From: Agriotes lineatus
Taxonomy: Eukaryota; Arthropoda; Insecta; Coleoptera; Elateridae
DNA: 64,000 nucleotides
Reading direction: 5' to 3'
Assembly: GCA_940337035.1 (NCBI GenBank)
Contig: OW679200.1
Span: 18,247,303-18,311,302, forward strand
Both the position numbers and the translations under genes were made by a program. Within the stretch, counting starts at the first letter, position 1. Each line of letters opens with the position of its first letter. Shown here in pieces: positions 48,180-60,560 of this stretch. Below the pieces are notes generated by a model. It saw only the letters and a program-made list of their open reading frames with translations, was not told the origin of the DNA and did not search any database.

Positions 48180-48394
48180 TAATACCACAAGCAGTGGATA
48201 TATTTTTGACAAATATTTTGTCGTTTCCATGTAAATTATTGCGTTTAAATTTCAAGATACAAAATCACATCAAAAATGTCACGTTCCGAAGGCGAGTGAC
48301 ATTTAAATGTGATTTTGTTGAGTGAAATTTGCAATAATTTCTATGGAAATGGCAAAATATTTAAAAAATATATATCCACTTCGAGTGGTATTTG
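48180..48394. mobile_element. Palindromic MITE
   Basis: Arms of about 100 bp match. AATACCAC, AGTGGATATAT, AAATATTTTG, TTTCCAT and AAATTATTGC on the left recur in complement on the right. The loop is about 13 bases near 48285. It has no coding capacity. Confidence 0.75.
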
Positions 48395-50619
48395 GGACGA
48401 CTATTTAACAATATTAATACATAAGGATTAACATTATTGAAAAATAATCCAACAATTAATATAATTATTCATTCTCAATTAAATTCAGCGGAATACTTCC
48501 AAAACACAGCATTTTAAAATTTTTAAAACAAGCCACACAGTTTATTACGGTTTAGTGTTACGCAACCTAGCGATATCACTAAGGACAGAACATCGTTGCT
48601 AAGCGATACTTCGCAACAAGGCTATTTATTTTTTGAGTACGTACATTGTTTTGTGAATTTTTTGCCTGGTGCCCAATATTCAGTGATATACTGCTGTTAT
48701 TGGTTGAAAAAAGCAAATGTCTGCAATGTGATTGGCTTATATGTTATAGTGTTGAATAGTCAGAATTATAGTTCTATTTATATAACCACAAAACTTTAAA
48801 TTTCTCTGCAAAACAGTGCCACTAAAAGTTTTGGTGAGCAAAGGTTATCCTTCCGTGTTGCATGCACAGAACTTCACGGTTGAGAGAAGGTAGATGGGTC
48901 GATTTCACGCTTTTCAGATTAATAAGAGTTTAATTACGTACAAGTATAAACGGAAATTGTTTTTGAAACGTTTTCGAAAAATAAATTGAAACTAAATACA
49001 GGAATCTCGGCGACCACGCAAGCATTCTCGTTAACGCCTGTGCAAATGCTCGGCAAGGAAAAGGAAACGAGCATTGCAATCGGGAATTCCTTTTATTAGC
49101 ACCGACAATCGCCAAGAAATCAAGTGGGGCTCTTTTTCAGCAAAGTCGCTTGGTGAGGTGGGTTTTGTGCGAATACCGCGACTTTAATTAAATAACGCTT
49201 CAGAAGATGTTTACCTTCCTGTCCCAAACCGCATTATTATGATTGCTTTCAAAGTACGCAACTTGTAAAACAAGGCGTCATTGTCTTAATTTCTAAGTAT
49301 TCCCTCAGATAATGTTGGTTTACTCAAATTGGGTTTGTTTGTGACGGTTAATCAAGAAGTGAAAAGAGGATGCCGCATTGCCAACAATTTGCAAAAGCGG
49401 TTGGACGGTCGAACTAAAATTACATCAATTTCAGTATATTACGAAAAAAGTTGGAATAAAGTTTAATGCTTTCAATCAATAGGTGACCTTATTAACCTCT
49501 TATCTTAATGATTGTTCATATTTGTTTAATTAAATAAATTTTAAATAAGTATATTTAAATGACTTTCTCTACCCCATCACCAATTATTTTTAATTTTTTT
49601 TATAAATTTAAGAGACGCGCATCACATGTCATTTGAAGCTTTCTGGGTTACTCGAATCCTTACTATTAAAATCAAATTTCGTTTTTCTAAATAAACAATA
49701 AACACTCAGCATTTTTCGGCTTTATGTGCTTTACACCTTGTGAATACAGACAAGGATATCTATTTTTATAATTATTTTCGTTAATGACTCGGGAACCCTT
49801 ACAAGCCATCTATGATTTGATTCGAGTTGTAAAAGCAGCTTGAGAACAAAAATACTAGGCAAAACTGCTAGACGGGCGGAACAGCATAATGCTAATTAGT
49901 TGTTGGAATCTGAGTCGAAGGTGCGTGACAGTCTGGAGAGCTGTAGTTGTGATGTTTTAGATCATTTTACATCCAGATTTGGATATTTTTCTATTTATAC
50001 AGCTTCACATGTCATTCGTGAAAGGTCATGAGGTGCTCATATTTTAATATGTGTCTATTTGTAAATGCAATGCTTAGCTACGAATGATTCTGCATTGCGT
50101 TTATCTGTGCATCCTTACAATACGAAGTTATATAAAGTAAATTCCAAAACAGCTACTTATTAATACATATATTTTAAGAAATACGGACAGGACATTGGAA
50201 TATTGGGAAAACTATTGCTTATAATAAAACTCAATATTAGAGTGCGGTTCTCAGTAAAGTCTTCAGGGGTGGTAATCTGGGGTAATAATTTATTCAGATT
50301 TTACCTTCTGCTACATTTTGACATTTCCTAGCGAATTTCCTCCAAAAAACCGTATATTCAAAATTGCGGGAATATAAGTGAGGAATTGAAATTCCATCAT
50401 GATAATTAAAAGGATAATAACGCCAAACTAGCTGTTATAAAAAGCCACAAAGTTTTGGTATAAGTAATAGAACAAAACGAAAAATGGTAGGTAGTAAATG
50501 TAATGGTGGTAACATGGAGCTAAGTAGCTAACGATTAGGAGTCAATCGAAGAGAATTGCACTAACTTTAAAGTTTAAAAATTATTATGTTCGGTCAGTAA
50601 CGTAAACAGTAACGTAATA
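48395..50619. other. Intergenic DNA, nothing assigned
   Basis: A modestly GC-richer piece near 48990-49180 is unexplained. No gene, tRNA or repeat boundary could be supported. Confidence 0.4.
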
Positions 50620-50950
50620 GTTATTTACTATACAAGTGTGATAAGAGCATCATTAATATACTTGTGTGTAAGCACAAAAGTATATTAATGATGCATTATC
50701 ACACATGTATTGTACAAAATTTTATCTACGACTGCCTAAAATTGAGAAAAGTGCATTAAGAGAAATGTCAGATCTGTCATTTTCAAAAATATTTTAGTAG
50801 GCAAATGTCATTAAGTCATTCATTAGATACTATTTCAGTTAGGTAATGAAGTCATTACATAACTGAGTGGTGTAATGAGCTTCATTACCTAACGGAAATA
50901 GTGTCAAATGAGTGACGTAATGCGTTACTTATCCCACTGGAGTAGATAAA
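50620..50950 (+). mobile_element. Family B MITE, copy 2
   Basis: This is the homologue of 22129-22522 in the opposite orientation. It begins GTTATTTACTATACAAGTG and ends TATCCCACTGGAGTAGATAA, with the same two internal hairpins (GCATCATTAATATAC stems and CTATTTCAGTTAGGTAATG stems). It is about 60 bp shorter because the spacers inside the hairpins differ. Nothing nests around it. Confidence 0.8.
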
Positions 50951-52943
50951 GTAGAATAGGTGACTTATAAGCTGTGGAGAAACTAACAGAAAAACTTATA
51001 AATTTAATTATTATTGAAATTTATGTGATAGATAAAAACGTTTATTAAAATTTAATATTGCCACTAGAAATTAAAAAAATTTAAATAACATGAAAATAAG
51101 TCTTGCCAACATAGACAAATAAATAGTTAAATGAAAGCCATTTACGGTCTATGATCAAAAACATATCAAAAGAAAAGAGACCCGAGTATGGAAACTCATG
51201 CTACAGCTAGTATAAATGAAAAATATATACTTTATGAGAGTTGTACAATAATGTACACTATACGTTTTTTACGAGCATGGCTTTGTTAATCGTTTAGATT
51301 ATATGCTATTTTAAAATATGTGTTTACCTTTCTGATCTTTTCTACCTCATAATTATTACTGGATATTTTAGGCAGCAAATTTAAAGAAATAACCTTCACA
51401 GCTTTCAATAATACGTATATAGTGGTTTTAGTTTCAATGATTCATTTTCACTCTCAATGGTACTAAATTACAAAATGTTGTAACACATTCAAAATTTCCA
51501 GTAAGAGCAAGCTAATAGCATTTAACTGTCCTGACTAAAGATCAGAAGTTTAGGCAAAATTCCTAAAATGCCTGAAAATGCTTTCTTTGGTGAATTTTCT
51601 ACATAAATGCAATTTTGAAATACAAACGTCAGTTGGGTTCGATTTTTACAGCAATATATCTTAAAGGTGTCAAAACCCCCTTGGAAGTATTATTTCAATG
51701 AATTTTTCTTATAAATGCTTTTCCGAGTAAATATCAACAGAAACTCCTGTCTTGTATGATAGTAGAAACTTAACAAGAGCTAAACCTATTCCTGAAGATC
51801 ACAGAACCTACCCGCAGGGAAATAATAAACTATTCGTTACAGGAGTTAGATCATTCAGTTGCAATGAGTTTTTACCCTAACAGTGGAGTTTAGTTACACT
51901 TCGGTTTTGAATTTTATCGTGATGGTAGTATCATTCCTCGTAAAACAAGAACTGCTAGATCCACTAGCGCAGGAGTGCAGGTGGTTCTTTATCTCTTATC
52001 CTTTGGTTCTAGGGCAGAATATGTAGGTGCGATCCTGAAACCGAATCTAGCTCCCTAGTCCGAATGGTTTATTTTCATCCTAGCATTTATAGCGAGTTTG
52101 TAGTCGCATACTTTTTATTGTTAATTAAATTTAATCAGTGCAATTTAGCATAGCAGAAAATGCGTGTTCGACCCTGTGGTGCATGCATCGATCAAATTGG
52201 TTTGTGTGTGACGTTGGATCTGGATACCTTGGTAATCGCGGATTCGCGGGGGCAATTAATTAGCCATCGAACCTTGCCCGAAGCCACATGTGGGTGAAGC
52301 GCTCCTAGAGTATTATGCGAAATCGCCTACGGCGAAATAAGTAGAAGCAGTTTACGTTATAAGTTTAAGTATAGAAAATGCTATTAGCATGTGTAAGTAC
52401 ACATTTCGACACATCTAAAGGTGTTTTTGGGAAGTTCCGAGAATTTGGTCGCCAGTGCCAAAAGTCAGGCGTTCCCTGAAGCTTCGTGTGAAAATTACAT
52501 AGGAGTCATTCAAGAGATAATGCGATCCAAGGCCAATCTAATCCATTACACAACAATTCGCAGTCCTCAAGGATCAGAAGGTAGCCCGATATAGGGCATC
52601 TTTGCAGGTAAAAGCGATAAACAGTCTGTGCTGCTATGTTAGAATCGCGCTTAAGAGAATACTCTTACGTGTGTGGATTGCGTCAGATTTCCATGCATGT
52701 AAGCATAGACAGAGCCGGCTTCGGATATTTTAACGTTCGTGCTTTTAAGGACAACTTTTGTAATATTGTTATGCGTATGTGAGTCATAATTACTAAATTT
52801 CAAATAAGAATGCAGTGGGTGGCGCTCTAAACTCAAACTCAGTTTTACATTAGGAAAATATAAGCGCCATAAAATCTTTATCAAAATGCAATTTTGAAAA
52901 GCTATTTGTTTTTCAGATGGTTGTAATGATTACTTTGTTTCAA
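50951..52943. other. Intergenic DNA, nothing assigned
   Basis: A CpG-richer patch at about 52150-52350 is unexplained. It shares GAGTCATTCAAGAGAT (near 52503) with the patch near 38740, which hints at a shared old repeat. No coding domain is seen. Confidence 0.35.
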
Positions 52944-53241
52944 CCATATATGTATTATACATATATTGCTAGTAGGGCTTCGGAATGCCCGAAAACATTA
53001 CGGCACCGACATAATCTCACTTAGAGTATAAAGCGTCTCGTGCGCATGCGTGAAAATTCGAACTCCGCCTTTAGAAGCGAATTTTAAACTTGACCACTTC
53101 CCCATTGGGCGGACGACGCCGCCGCGCTTGAACACAGCTCATCATTATACATTGAAGAGTTGGTTGCCTGTCTCACTTTCCCCGTGAATTTCCCACTCAT
53201 AGCCGCTAGTAATATAGTAAGTATTACATATATGGTTTCAA
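52938..53241. mobile_element. MITE with 6-bp target duplication
   Basis: The body at 52944-53235 is bounded by TTTCAA on both sides (52938-52943 and 53236-53241). The ends CCATATATGTA are inverted and the match continues imperfectly to a CTAGTAG/CTAGCGG block about 35 bases in. The interior is GC- and CpG-richer than the flanks and has no transposase. Confidence 0.75.
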
Positions 53242-53557
53242 CCAAGTACGGCCATAGTTATGATTACCACCTATGTCGATGCTCTTCTTCTACATAAAAA
53301 GCAAAGAGTACACACAAACGAGGTGATGAAGCCAAAAATAAAGCTCAGAGTGGCTCTTCTGGTAGGTAAAATAAGACGAGGTAAAATTACCTCAAGGCAA
53401 ATAATATGAACAACCGGTCAAAAACTCATGATAAATCCACAATTGTTTGACGTGAGCACTTTTACAGAACACTCAAAATAAGAAGACCTCCAGAAAGATA
53501 AGACGATGCTGTGCTGCAAGGCTTCAAGACCTAGCAGCAATGGGAATAAGAAATTGC

Positions 53558-54341
53558 ACCAGAACTAACAGTTCTCACCGAATTTAAGAAATTGTATTTT
53601 CCAACAACTAGTTTTAGTGCCGAAGTTGATTCATATTTCTTGACTTATTCTCAGTTATACTAGACTACATTTATAATTCTTTTAAAATTCTTATATATAC
53701 TAACTTCCATAAAAATCGCAACACCTAGAATTAATTGAGTAGTCCTCCAGGAACGTCCAGATCCATGGCGACGTTGTTGAACCCCTTCTTCGGACCATCT
53801 GGACCAACATCTCAACACCGTTGCAACATTACGGTTTACACGGCCAGCAATATCTCTAAGAGAAAGCCCGGCCTCTCTCATGCCAATAATACGGCCATGT
53901 TCAAAATCATTTAATTGACGATAATTTTCACGTTGATGAACTCTTGGCATTGTTGTTATAGTCAGAAGGCAATAGTGGTCAAACAATTCGCAAAATTGAC
54001 AGTTATTACGCACCGATTGTTTTTTGTTCTAAAAATTTGTTGTTACTACGTGTAAACAAACAAACGAAGAAAAAACAACAACCGATCGATACTTGTTATT
54101 CAAATCATTACTTTGTTTCATCCAAATAGAGCTTTTATACAAATTTCAATAGAATCGCTCAATTAATTCTAGGTGTTGCGATTTTTATGGAAGACAGTAT
54201 ATATATAAAAATGTTAAAAGAATTATAAATGTAGTCTAGTATATCTGAGAATAAGTTAAGAAATATGAATCAACTTCGGCACTAAAACGAGTTGTTGGAA
54301 AATAGAATGACTTAAATTCGGTGATAACTATTAGTTCTGGT
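53558..54341. mobile_element. Large palindrome enclosing a deleted Tc1-like element
   Basis: Outer ends ACCAGAACTAACAGTTCT and, complemented on the right, ACCAGAACTAATAGTTATC start arms of about 180 bp that stay closely matched through GTGCCGAAGTTGATTCATAT and GACTACATTTATAATTC. The inner 40 bp of each arm (about 53697-53738 and 54154-54205) contain TTCCATAAAAATCGCAACAC, which look like Tc1-type ends next to TATATA. The centre holds the N-terminus of a Tc1-like transposase. Either the element has unusually long terminal repeats or a Tc1 jumped into the centre of a foldback repeat. Confidence 0.75.
53745..53950 (-). pseudogene. Tc1-like transposase, N-terminal HTH only
   Basis: From ATG at 53950 the minus strand encodes MPRVHQRENYRQLNDFEHGR, followed by IIGMREAGLSLRDIAGRVNR, ATVLRCWSRW and RRHGSGRSWRTT. 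This is the paired-type helix-turn-helix DNA-binding region of Tc1-like transposases. The frame then runs straight into the terminal repeat, so the whole catalytic DDE domain is deleted. The product could at most bind ends and not cut them. The HTH frame itself is intact, unlike most relics in this window. Confidence 0.88.
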
Positions 54342-56243
54342 ATATATCGCCACCGCCTTTTCTTTGTCAATCGATCATATATAATAATGAGTCTTTAATT
54401 CTTTGAAATAGTCTTAGAAAAACGATTTCAAAGAATGGAAGTTGCCAACAGTGGATCGTTGAAATGTACTTTCATAAATGAAGGCTTCCATGTGTCTTCC
54501 TACCAGGTTGAATTAGATAAGGTTGATTATTCATTCTTAAGAATAAAATCAAAACTCCCTTTGTTAATAACGAAAATAGGTATTTTAAAAATGTACGATT
54601 TAATAATATCTATCATTCTTTAGCGAAGCGAAATACTTTAGCAAACATAATTAATTACGAACTTGGACAGCCTTCGAAAGTTTAGAGCCTTGGGACCCTT
54701 TTAGCAAAATGACGTAGTAAGTAAGTTACTTTAATGATCACACATTTTCAATTGTAATTTCGGCTGATTATATTAAAACTGTAAGATGTTAACCTCAAAT
54801 CAGCTTTAGGTTCATGGTTCTCAAACTTCAAAACTATTCTGTTAATAAACATTTGCATTAGTCGTGTATTTCAAAGACCACCTTAAAAATGTTATTGCTA
54901 TAACTCCAAGCCCAAAATTTATGGATTTTCTCCAAGATGAGCTGCTTGTTGAAGCTTTGCCTTTGCTATTTAAACGCTTGACAGCTTAATTCGTAATTTA
55001 TGGCCAAACAAACTTCTAGTAACTGTATCCACGCAGATCGCTTCCGATCAATTTGTTTACAAGCTCTGCGAGCATCTTTCCATTGCTCGTTTATAAAAAA
55101 TTGATTTCTCCACGGTTTGATGCTCTCATTCTATCGAAACCATTACTCCCCTTGCAGATGAAATATTAAATGCCTTCCAGAGACGTCTGAGATCCTCGCA
55201 GCTTTAACTATGCATAAGCACTACTGAGACATGCATTAACTCAACGCTGTACGCACAATGTTTTAAAATGATAATGAGGTAACAGGGTTTGCTCGAAAAT
55301 CCGTTCAAGCTAAATATAATAAGATGAGAGAATAATTGATTGCCTTCAAGTCATTACGTTTGAGGGAACTTGAGGCGTGTAATTTAGGTCTATACTCTAT
55401 TTTTTAATGCCACGGACAAAGTTATGGAACCCTTTATTCAATAATACTAGTCAACTTGATATTATTTTTTTAAATTTAATTTTATGAATCAAAGATTCTA
55501 ACGTAGATTCCATTCAAAAGTGTCAACTTGTCACTTACTTTTCCTACCTCCTAAAATTACGAAATAAAAAATGTCTTCAAGCGATTATAAGTGTTAAAAT
55601 AGTCATAGAATATAACCTTGTTATATTTTCTTACGTTATCATTAACACTAAATAAATATATGACATTAATCGAACTTTCATATAAAAAAACTTAACTTCA
55701 TGAAATATTTTTTCATGGCTTCCTGGATTGCATTAATTAAAGTTACATTATAGAATATTGTCTACACTGGAAATAGTATTTTGAGTTGAATGATTTTATG
55801 TATAATGATGAAATTTATATTTATTAAATCCCAAGTTTTCAGGGCTAAAGATACATTTAATACATTTACAGTTTAATTTCCAAATAAAAATTGTGCAGTA
55901 TTAACTTCACTCATTTACATTTGTTTTTATTCTGCATAGATATATTAATCAAATGTTCACTCTGTTCAAACTAGTGTTTGTCCATGAGGTTAAACAATTA
56001 AGTGAAATAATGCGGACACAAAATTAGAATATCAAACTAGTTCGCATCATGTGCCAATTAAACTGCTTGTATGCAAGACTCAGCTTTAGTGTCAGTATAC
56101 TGGGTCAAGTTGTAATACTATAAGAAATCGTTTTGCGGACAGCAGCATAATAATACTATAATTAGGTCAAATTTCACACACATCACTTACTGGAAGAGTA
56201 TTATTATGCAAACGTCGTGTTTTGTGCCTACGCCAATAGTAGA
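54342..56243. other. AT-rich intergenic DNA, nothing assigned
   Basis: No repeat ends, tRNA-like boxes or recognisable protein frames were found in this stretch. Confidence 0.4.
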
Positions 56244-56402
56244 TTATTTATTTATTTATTTAATATGTCGCTAACAGGCCGAAGCCCAATAACAAGCAAC
56301 AATCAACAATAACACACATGCAGACAATGACAAGAAATTAAAAATGATAAATTATACAATTATAAAATAAGCAAGCAATCATCTCATTAAACATAATATA
56401 AC

Positions 56403-58355
56403 TTAACCATATACATTTTGGTCTTGTATACTCATCTGAGTTTTATCAAGAATCTTCACAATCTGTGTTTTAAATTGATTTATAGACATAAAAAATATAT
56501 CTACGTATTCACAAGAATTTATAAAATGCATCATCCTATATACAGGTGAATTGATCAAATAATTGCTTCGTATAACAGGAATAAAAAATGTTAGAACTGA
56601 CCTATGCTGATAAGAAGGTATATTAAATTTAAGAAGCTGCAACAGTGTGGTGAATCTATTAGAGGACTTACAATTTTATACAAACATATAAAATCGCTTA
56701 CACATCTTCTAGTTTCTAATGTTCGAAAGTTGAAGTCACTAAGTAATAGAAGGTACGGCCTGGTAGTCGGGTATATTCTATGATCTTTGTAATATAGATA
56801 TCTTAGCAATTTTTTTTGCACTTTTTCTATCTCGTTTTTAAGATAATTGTAATAGGAAGACCATATAATGGAACCGTATTCTAAGTAACATCTAACATAC
56901 ACATTGTACAAGTAAATAAACGATGATATCTGGTTGAATCCTGCTGAATTACGCAGTATAAATCCGAGCATTTGATAAGCCTTTTTAACACATTGGAATA
57001 TATGGTGATTAAATGTAAATTTTGCATCAAACCAAATGCCCAAATCCTTCAATTGCATAACTATAAACAATGAATTGTGGCTTACACTTATATGACATGC
57101 AACTACATTTTTTAATATTTAGACTTAGGTGATTTTGTTTGCTCCATGTCACAACACGATTTAGATCCTCTTGTAATTTTAAACAATCATCAGCTTCCTT
57201 ATTGACTTATATAATTTGAAATCATCCGCAAAAATTTGGTATTCTGAGTTTTTTATGCATTCCGGCAAGTCATTAATTAAGATTAAAAATAGTAGCGGTC
57301 CCAAATTCCGTCCTTGTGGAACTACGGATGAAGCATGGTTTTCTATAGATGAACAACCACGAAAAACTAGATATTGCTTACGCTCTCGTAGATATGACGT
57401 GAATAACTTTAAGAGATTTCTTGAAATAGCAAATAAATGCAGTTTATAGAGAAGGGTATCGTGATGGACTGTGTCAATCGCTTTTGCAAAGTCAGTATAA
57501 ATGGCATCTACTTGGTCACCTTTACTCATTGATGCAGTCACTGTTTGAGTAAAACTTAAGAGATTAGTCATTGTGGAATGTTTTGGCAGAAATCCGTGTT
57601 GATATGGAGATATATATGGCCTAACATGAGAAAAAATGTACTTATGCACAATATTTTACAAGGTACTGAACGTAAAGCTATTAGTCTATAGTTTTTGCAA
57701 TCATATTTACTGCCATCCTTTGGCACTGGACAAACTTTAGTAATTTTTCAGCAACTCGGGACCTGAGATGTCCGCAGAATACAGTTGAATATGACCATAA
57801 GTGGATGAACAAAGTATTCGGAGCATGCTTTATAAATTTAAGCAGGTATTCCATCAGGACCCACTGAATGTTTTGGAGCTAGTGCCTTTAAACCTTCCTT
57901 AACATCACTTTCAGTAATAAATGGAATATTTAATATTTCGCGTTGCAAGGATGGTTCAAGATCAAAATCTATGTTTTATACAAATTGGATGGAGTGTTTA
58001 GAAAAACTGAGCTGAAATGACTAGGAAAAGCATTAACTATATCATTAGTAGTTTCAAGCGACCTATTATCGTAAGTCATAATATTATCTAACGCATTAGA
58101 TCTTTTGACCGATTTCAAGAAGGACCAGAATAATCTGGGGTCTCCTTGCAAATTATTTTCTATGTTATTTACATAATCGCGATAAGCATCTCTGACTTTA
58201 ACTTTTATTTTGCTTCTTAAATAATTGAAGTTTTGGCGGGTAAAAATATTTTCCTGCCTTTTGAGCTGTTTTCTGTATTTATCCTTTCGTCTTTTTAATT
58301 TCAACAGTAAACCAAGGAGGACAATTGTTTTTCTTAAATGAAGATCTAGGCACAC
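56403..58355 (-). pseudogene. Reverse transcriptase region, frameshifted
   Basis: In order on the minus strand: a linker (58355-57969) with DPRLFWSFLKSVKRSNALDN; then, in another frame, SDVKEGLKALAPKHSVGPDG and a CPVPKDGSKYDCKNYRLIAL-like motif 1 (about 57900-57690). The frame 57649-57179 has SPYQHGFLPKHSTMTNLL, motif A YTDFAKAIDTVHHD, motif B VVPQGRNLGPLLFLILINDL and motif C FADDFKLYK. The frame 57070-56591 has DLGIWFDAKFTFNHHI, LEYGSIIWSSYY and IEKVQKKLLRYLYY. The palm aspartates (TDF and FADD) are present. Motif A has AI where AF is usual and motif B has RN where SH or SI is usual. At least three frameshifts disable it. Confidence 0.88.
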
Positions 58356-59163
58356 ATCTACCTAAGACAGCGTAAAGTTTATTATAAAAAATTTTAACTA
58401 TACCTTCAACATCAGCAGTTCCACCAAAATTCCAGTCTATTTTACGTATTTCATTATGCAATTGAAGAAAATTTGCTCTTTTAAAATTGAAGTTATATTG
58501 AGCATTAGAGAAACTTACGGGCTGAAGATTCCGATTCATTTTTACATATTCAATTTTACACAAGGCAGGATGATGAACATCCTCACTAACAAGTGGTAAT
58601 ATATACCTCTCTACCAGCACCCTCCGTCTAGCCACAACCAGGTCAAGTGTTCTGTTATTTACGTTTAGTATTCCATTAAATTGAATCAGATTATGAAGAT
58701 CCATGAATTGCTCCTGTTCCACCAATAATTTAGGAGAAACGCTGTACAAATTGAAATCTCCAAAAATATAAATATTTTTTTCTGAAAATAAGAAATTCGA
58801 ATCAAATAAATCAAAAAATACCCTGTAACAATCGTCGCTATTGCTAGTAGAAAAATAAACACAACATAAATAAAACGATATATCACCCTCCCACATTTTT
58901 ATCCACACATATTCACCATTAGCCGTTTCAAAACTTGAAACCCTGACATATTTGTACTTGCGTTTAACTGCTAACAAGACTCCACCCCCTTTTGTTTTAT
59001 TTCTTTCAAAATTTCTATCTTTTCTAAATATAATAAAATCGTCAGTAAATAATTCGCTATTATTAATATTTGACCTGAGTCCTGTTTCAGTCAAAGCAAT
59101 CACATCGTATTCTGAAAATGTCGACACCAAATTAAGCTTGAATACGTTACATTTCGTAACCAA
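58279..59163 (-). pseudogene. Apurinic-like endonuclease domain of the retroelement
   Basis: A 294-codon open frame, the longest in the window, matches the endonuclease/exonuclease/phosphatase fold of non-LTR elements. It contains EYDVIALTETGL (catalytic Glu region, about residue 26), KGGGVLLAVK (about 60-70), IYIFGDFNLYS (about 132-142) and SEDVHHPALCKIEY near residue 200, the equivalent of the S(D)HHP block. It ends CPPWFTVEIKKTKG, and the frame then shifts into the RT linker. The domain normally nicks target DNA for target-primed reverse transcription. I take the first Met as arbitrary, because similar sequence (SSPDFTHGL) continues upstream without a clear start. Confidence 0.85.
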
Positions 59164-59200
59164 TCCATGTGTAAAATCAGGGCTGGAATTAATTAGTTAT

Positions 59201-59774
59201 GAGATCAAAACAGCAAAACACGACACATATCAAACTATATATGTAAGGACTTGTATTTATTTAATATTTGAATATACTTTCAAACTCTGAAGTGTATCCA
59301 TTTGTGACCAAGCGCAGGCTACAATTGTAGTAGGGGTAGTAAGGCTTGGCCACTCCAGTCACATCTTATATCAAACAAAACTTTCATCTCCTTCAGTAAA
59401 ATAACCTGGTTATATAATTATACAATTTGTGCAAGACTGCTAGACCAACCTATTTACTTTCTGTGAAACTTTTTGATGCAAACATTTACTCCATCTGTTT
59501 TATCGCCTATTAATTTTGTATATTAGAGGCATTGACAGGCATGTTTTTTGCAGTTTATTCCCATATCTGCTTCTATTTCTCATTTCAGTGTTCCTCTTCA
59601 TGCATTACTATCAAATCCAACTAGTGCAAAAATTCATAGAAAAGATCGTCCCCAGTCCTTTAAAAGCTCTTCGTCTTCCTTCTTTTTGAGCGAACTAGTT
59701 TTCGTGACATAAATCATCACTGGCATTATTATTGCTTTTTATGTTATAGTTTTATTATATTTGCTTACTTGACT
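59201..59774. other. Intergenic DNA, nothing assigned
   Basis: It lies between the retroelement and the SINE fragment. No structure is supported. Confidence 0.4.
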
Positions 59775-59925
59775 CGTTAACGCCTAAACAAGGGAATTCT
59801 TCCTCACTTTCGGCGGGCAAGACTAGCCACTTACCTGCACTACGGGCAAAGGGAGCTCATAGTACCACTTTGTGGTTAAAACAGGCAACTGACCTATGAT
59901 AAGAGAAAGAAGAAGCTTACTTGAC
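59775..59925 (+). mobile_element. tRNA-derived SINE, family S, copy 3 (3' part)
   Basis: Plus-strand blocks GTTAACGCCTAAACAAGG, GGCGGGCAAGACTAGCC, GGGAGCTCATAGTACCAC and GTGGTTAAAACAGGCAACTG match the body of the 23 kb copy. The tRNA-like head is missing and the 3' end is an A/G-rich tail (AAGAGAAAGAAGAAG). Confidence 0.7.
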
Positions 59926-60434
59926 AATTGTGAGAATTGATGTTGATTTCTAAAGCTTCTACTCCTCTTTCTCCTAATTTTTATTGAGGAGGCCGATTAT
60001 TGTGGCATATAGTCTTCTTTTTGTGTTGTGTTCTGGCAAAGGCGAAAGTGCTTGTTTCGTCTTTCCTTGATGTTTCGTAACTAACAATGCCTCCTCCAGC
60101 CTACTCATAACCCCCTCCGATTTCGGACATCAAAAGTAATACTAGCTAATAGTAGATAGTCGAAACTTGCACGATTCTGAAGTGAATAATTATGGTCTTT
60201 ACGATGAGGGAAAAGAGGATAGGCTTCTACCACAGACAGCCAAGAGCAGGATGAAATGATCAGAAAGTCAAAACGAAGGTGGAGTTGATAACAATTCCAT
60301 GGAAAGTAAAGGACAATGATGTCCAACTCGTGATAAATTTACTTTCGAAAGTAAAAGAGAGGAAATGAAAAGCGAAAAATGTTAAACCCAGACCTTGCAA
60401 GTGTCATCTGCACATTCAAATTCAATAAATAGAA

Positions 60435-60560
60435 AGAGCTCTAATATAATAATAATAATGAATGGCTTTATTTTCTCCGATACAGACTTGCGCGAGGGAG
60501 TTTCAGAGTTTTTTCATCTTGCACATTGATAGGTATTTACAACATACCAGAAATAAGAAT
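60435..60560 (-). repeat. Probable retroelement 3' end
   Basis: On the minus strand AAAATAAAGCCATTC (polyadenylation-signal-like) is followed by (ATT)n at 60459-60443. This arrangement is typical of non-LTR or SINE 3' ends. No coding part could be linked to it. Confidence 0.35.

Larger units (their letters stand above)
56244..59200 (-). mobile_element. CR1/Jockey-group non-LTR retrotransposon, 5'-truncated
   Basis: This is the most complete retroelement in the window: endonuclease, RT and C-terminal region in order on the minus strand over about 2.9 kb. The 3' end is marked by a GGGCTTCGGCCT hairpin followed by TAAATAAATAAATAATC (56262-56244), the microsatellite-like tail typical of this group. 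No ORF1 (gag-like) is visible above 59200, so it is probably 5'-truncated. Frameshifts near 58300, between about 57970 and 57650, and near 57180-57070 show it is inactive, but motif conservation suggests a rather recent copy. Confidence 0.9.
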
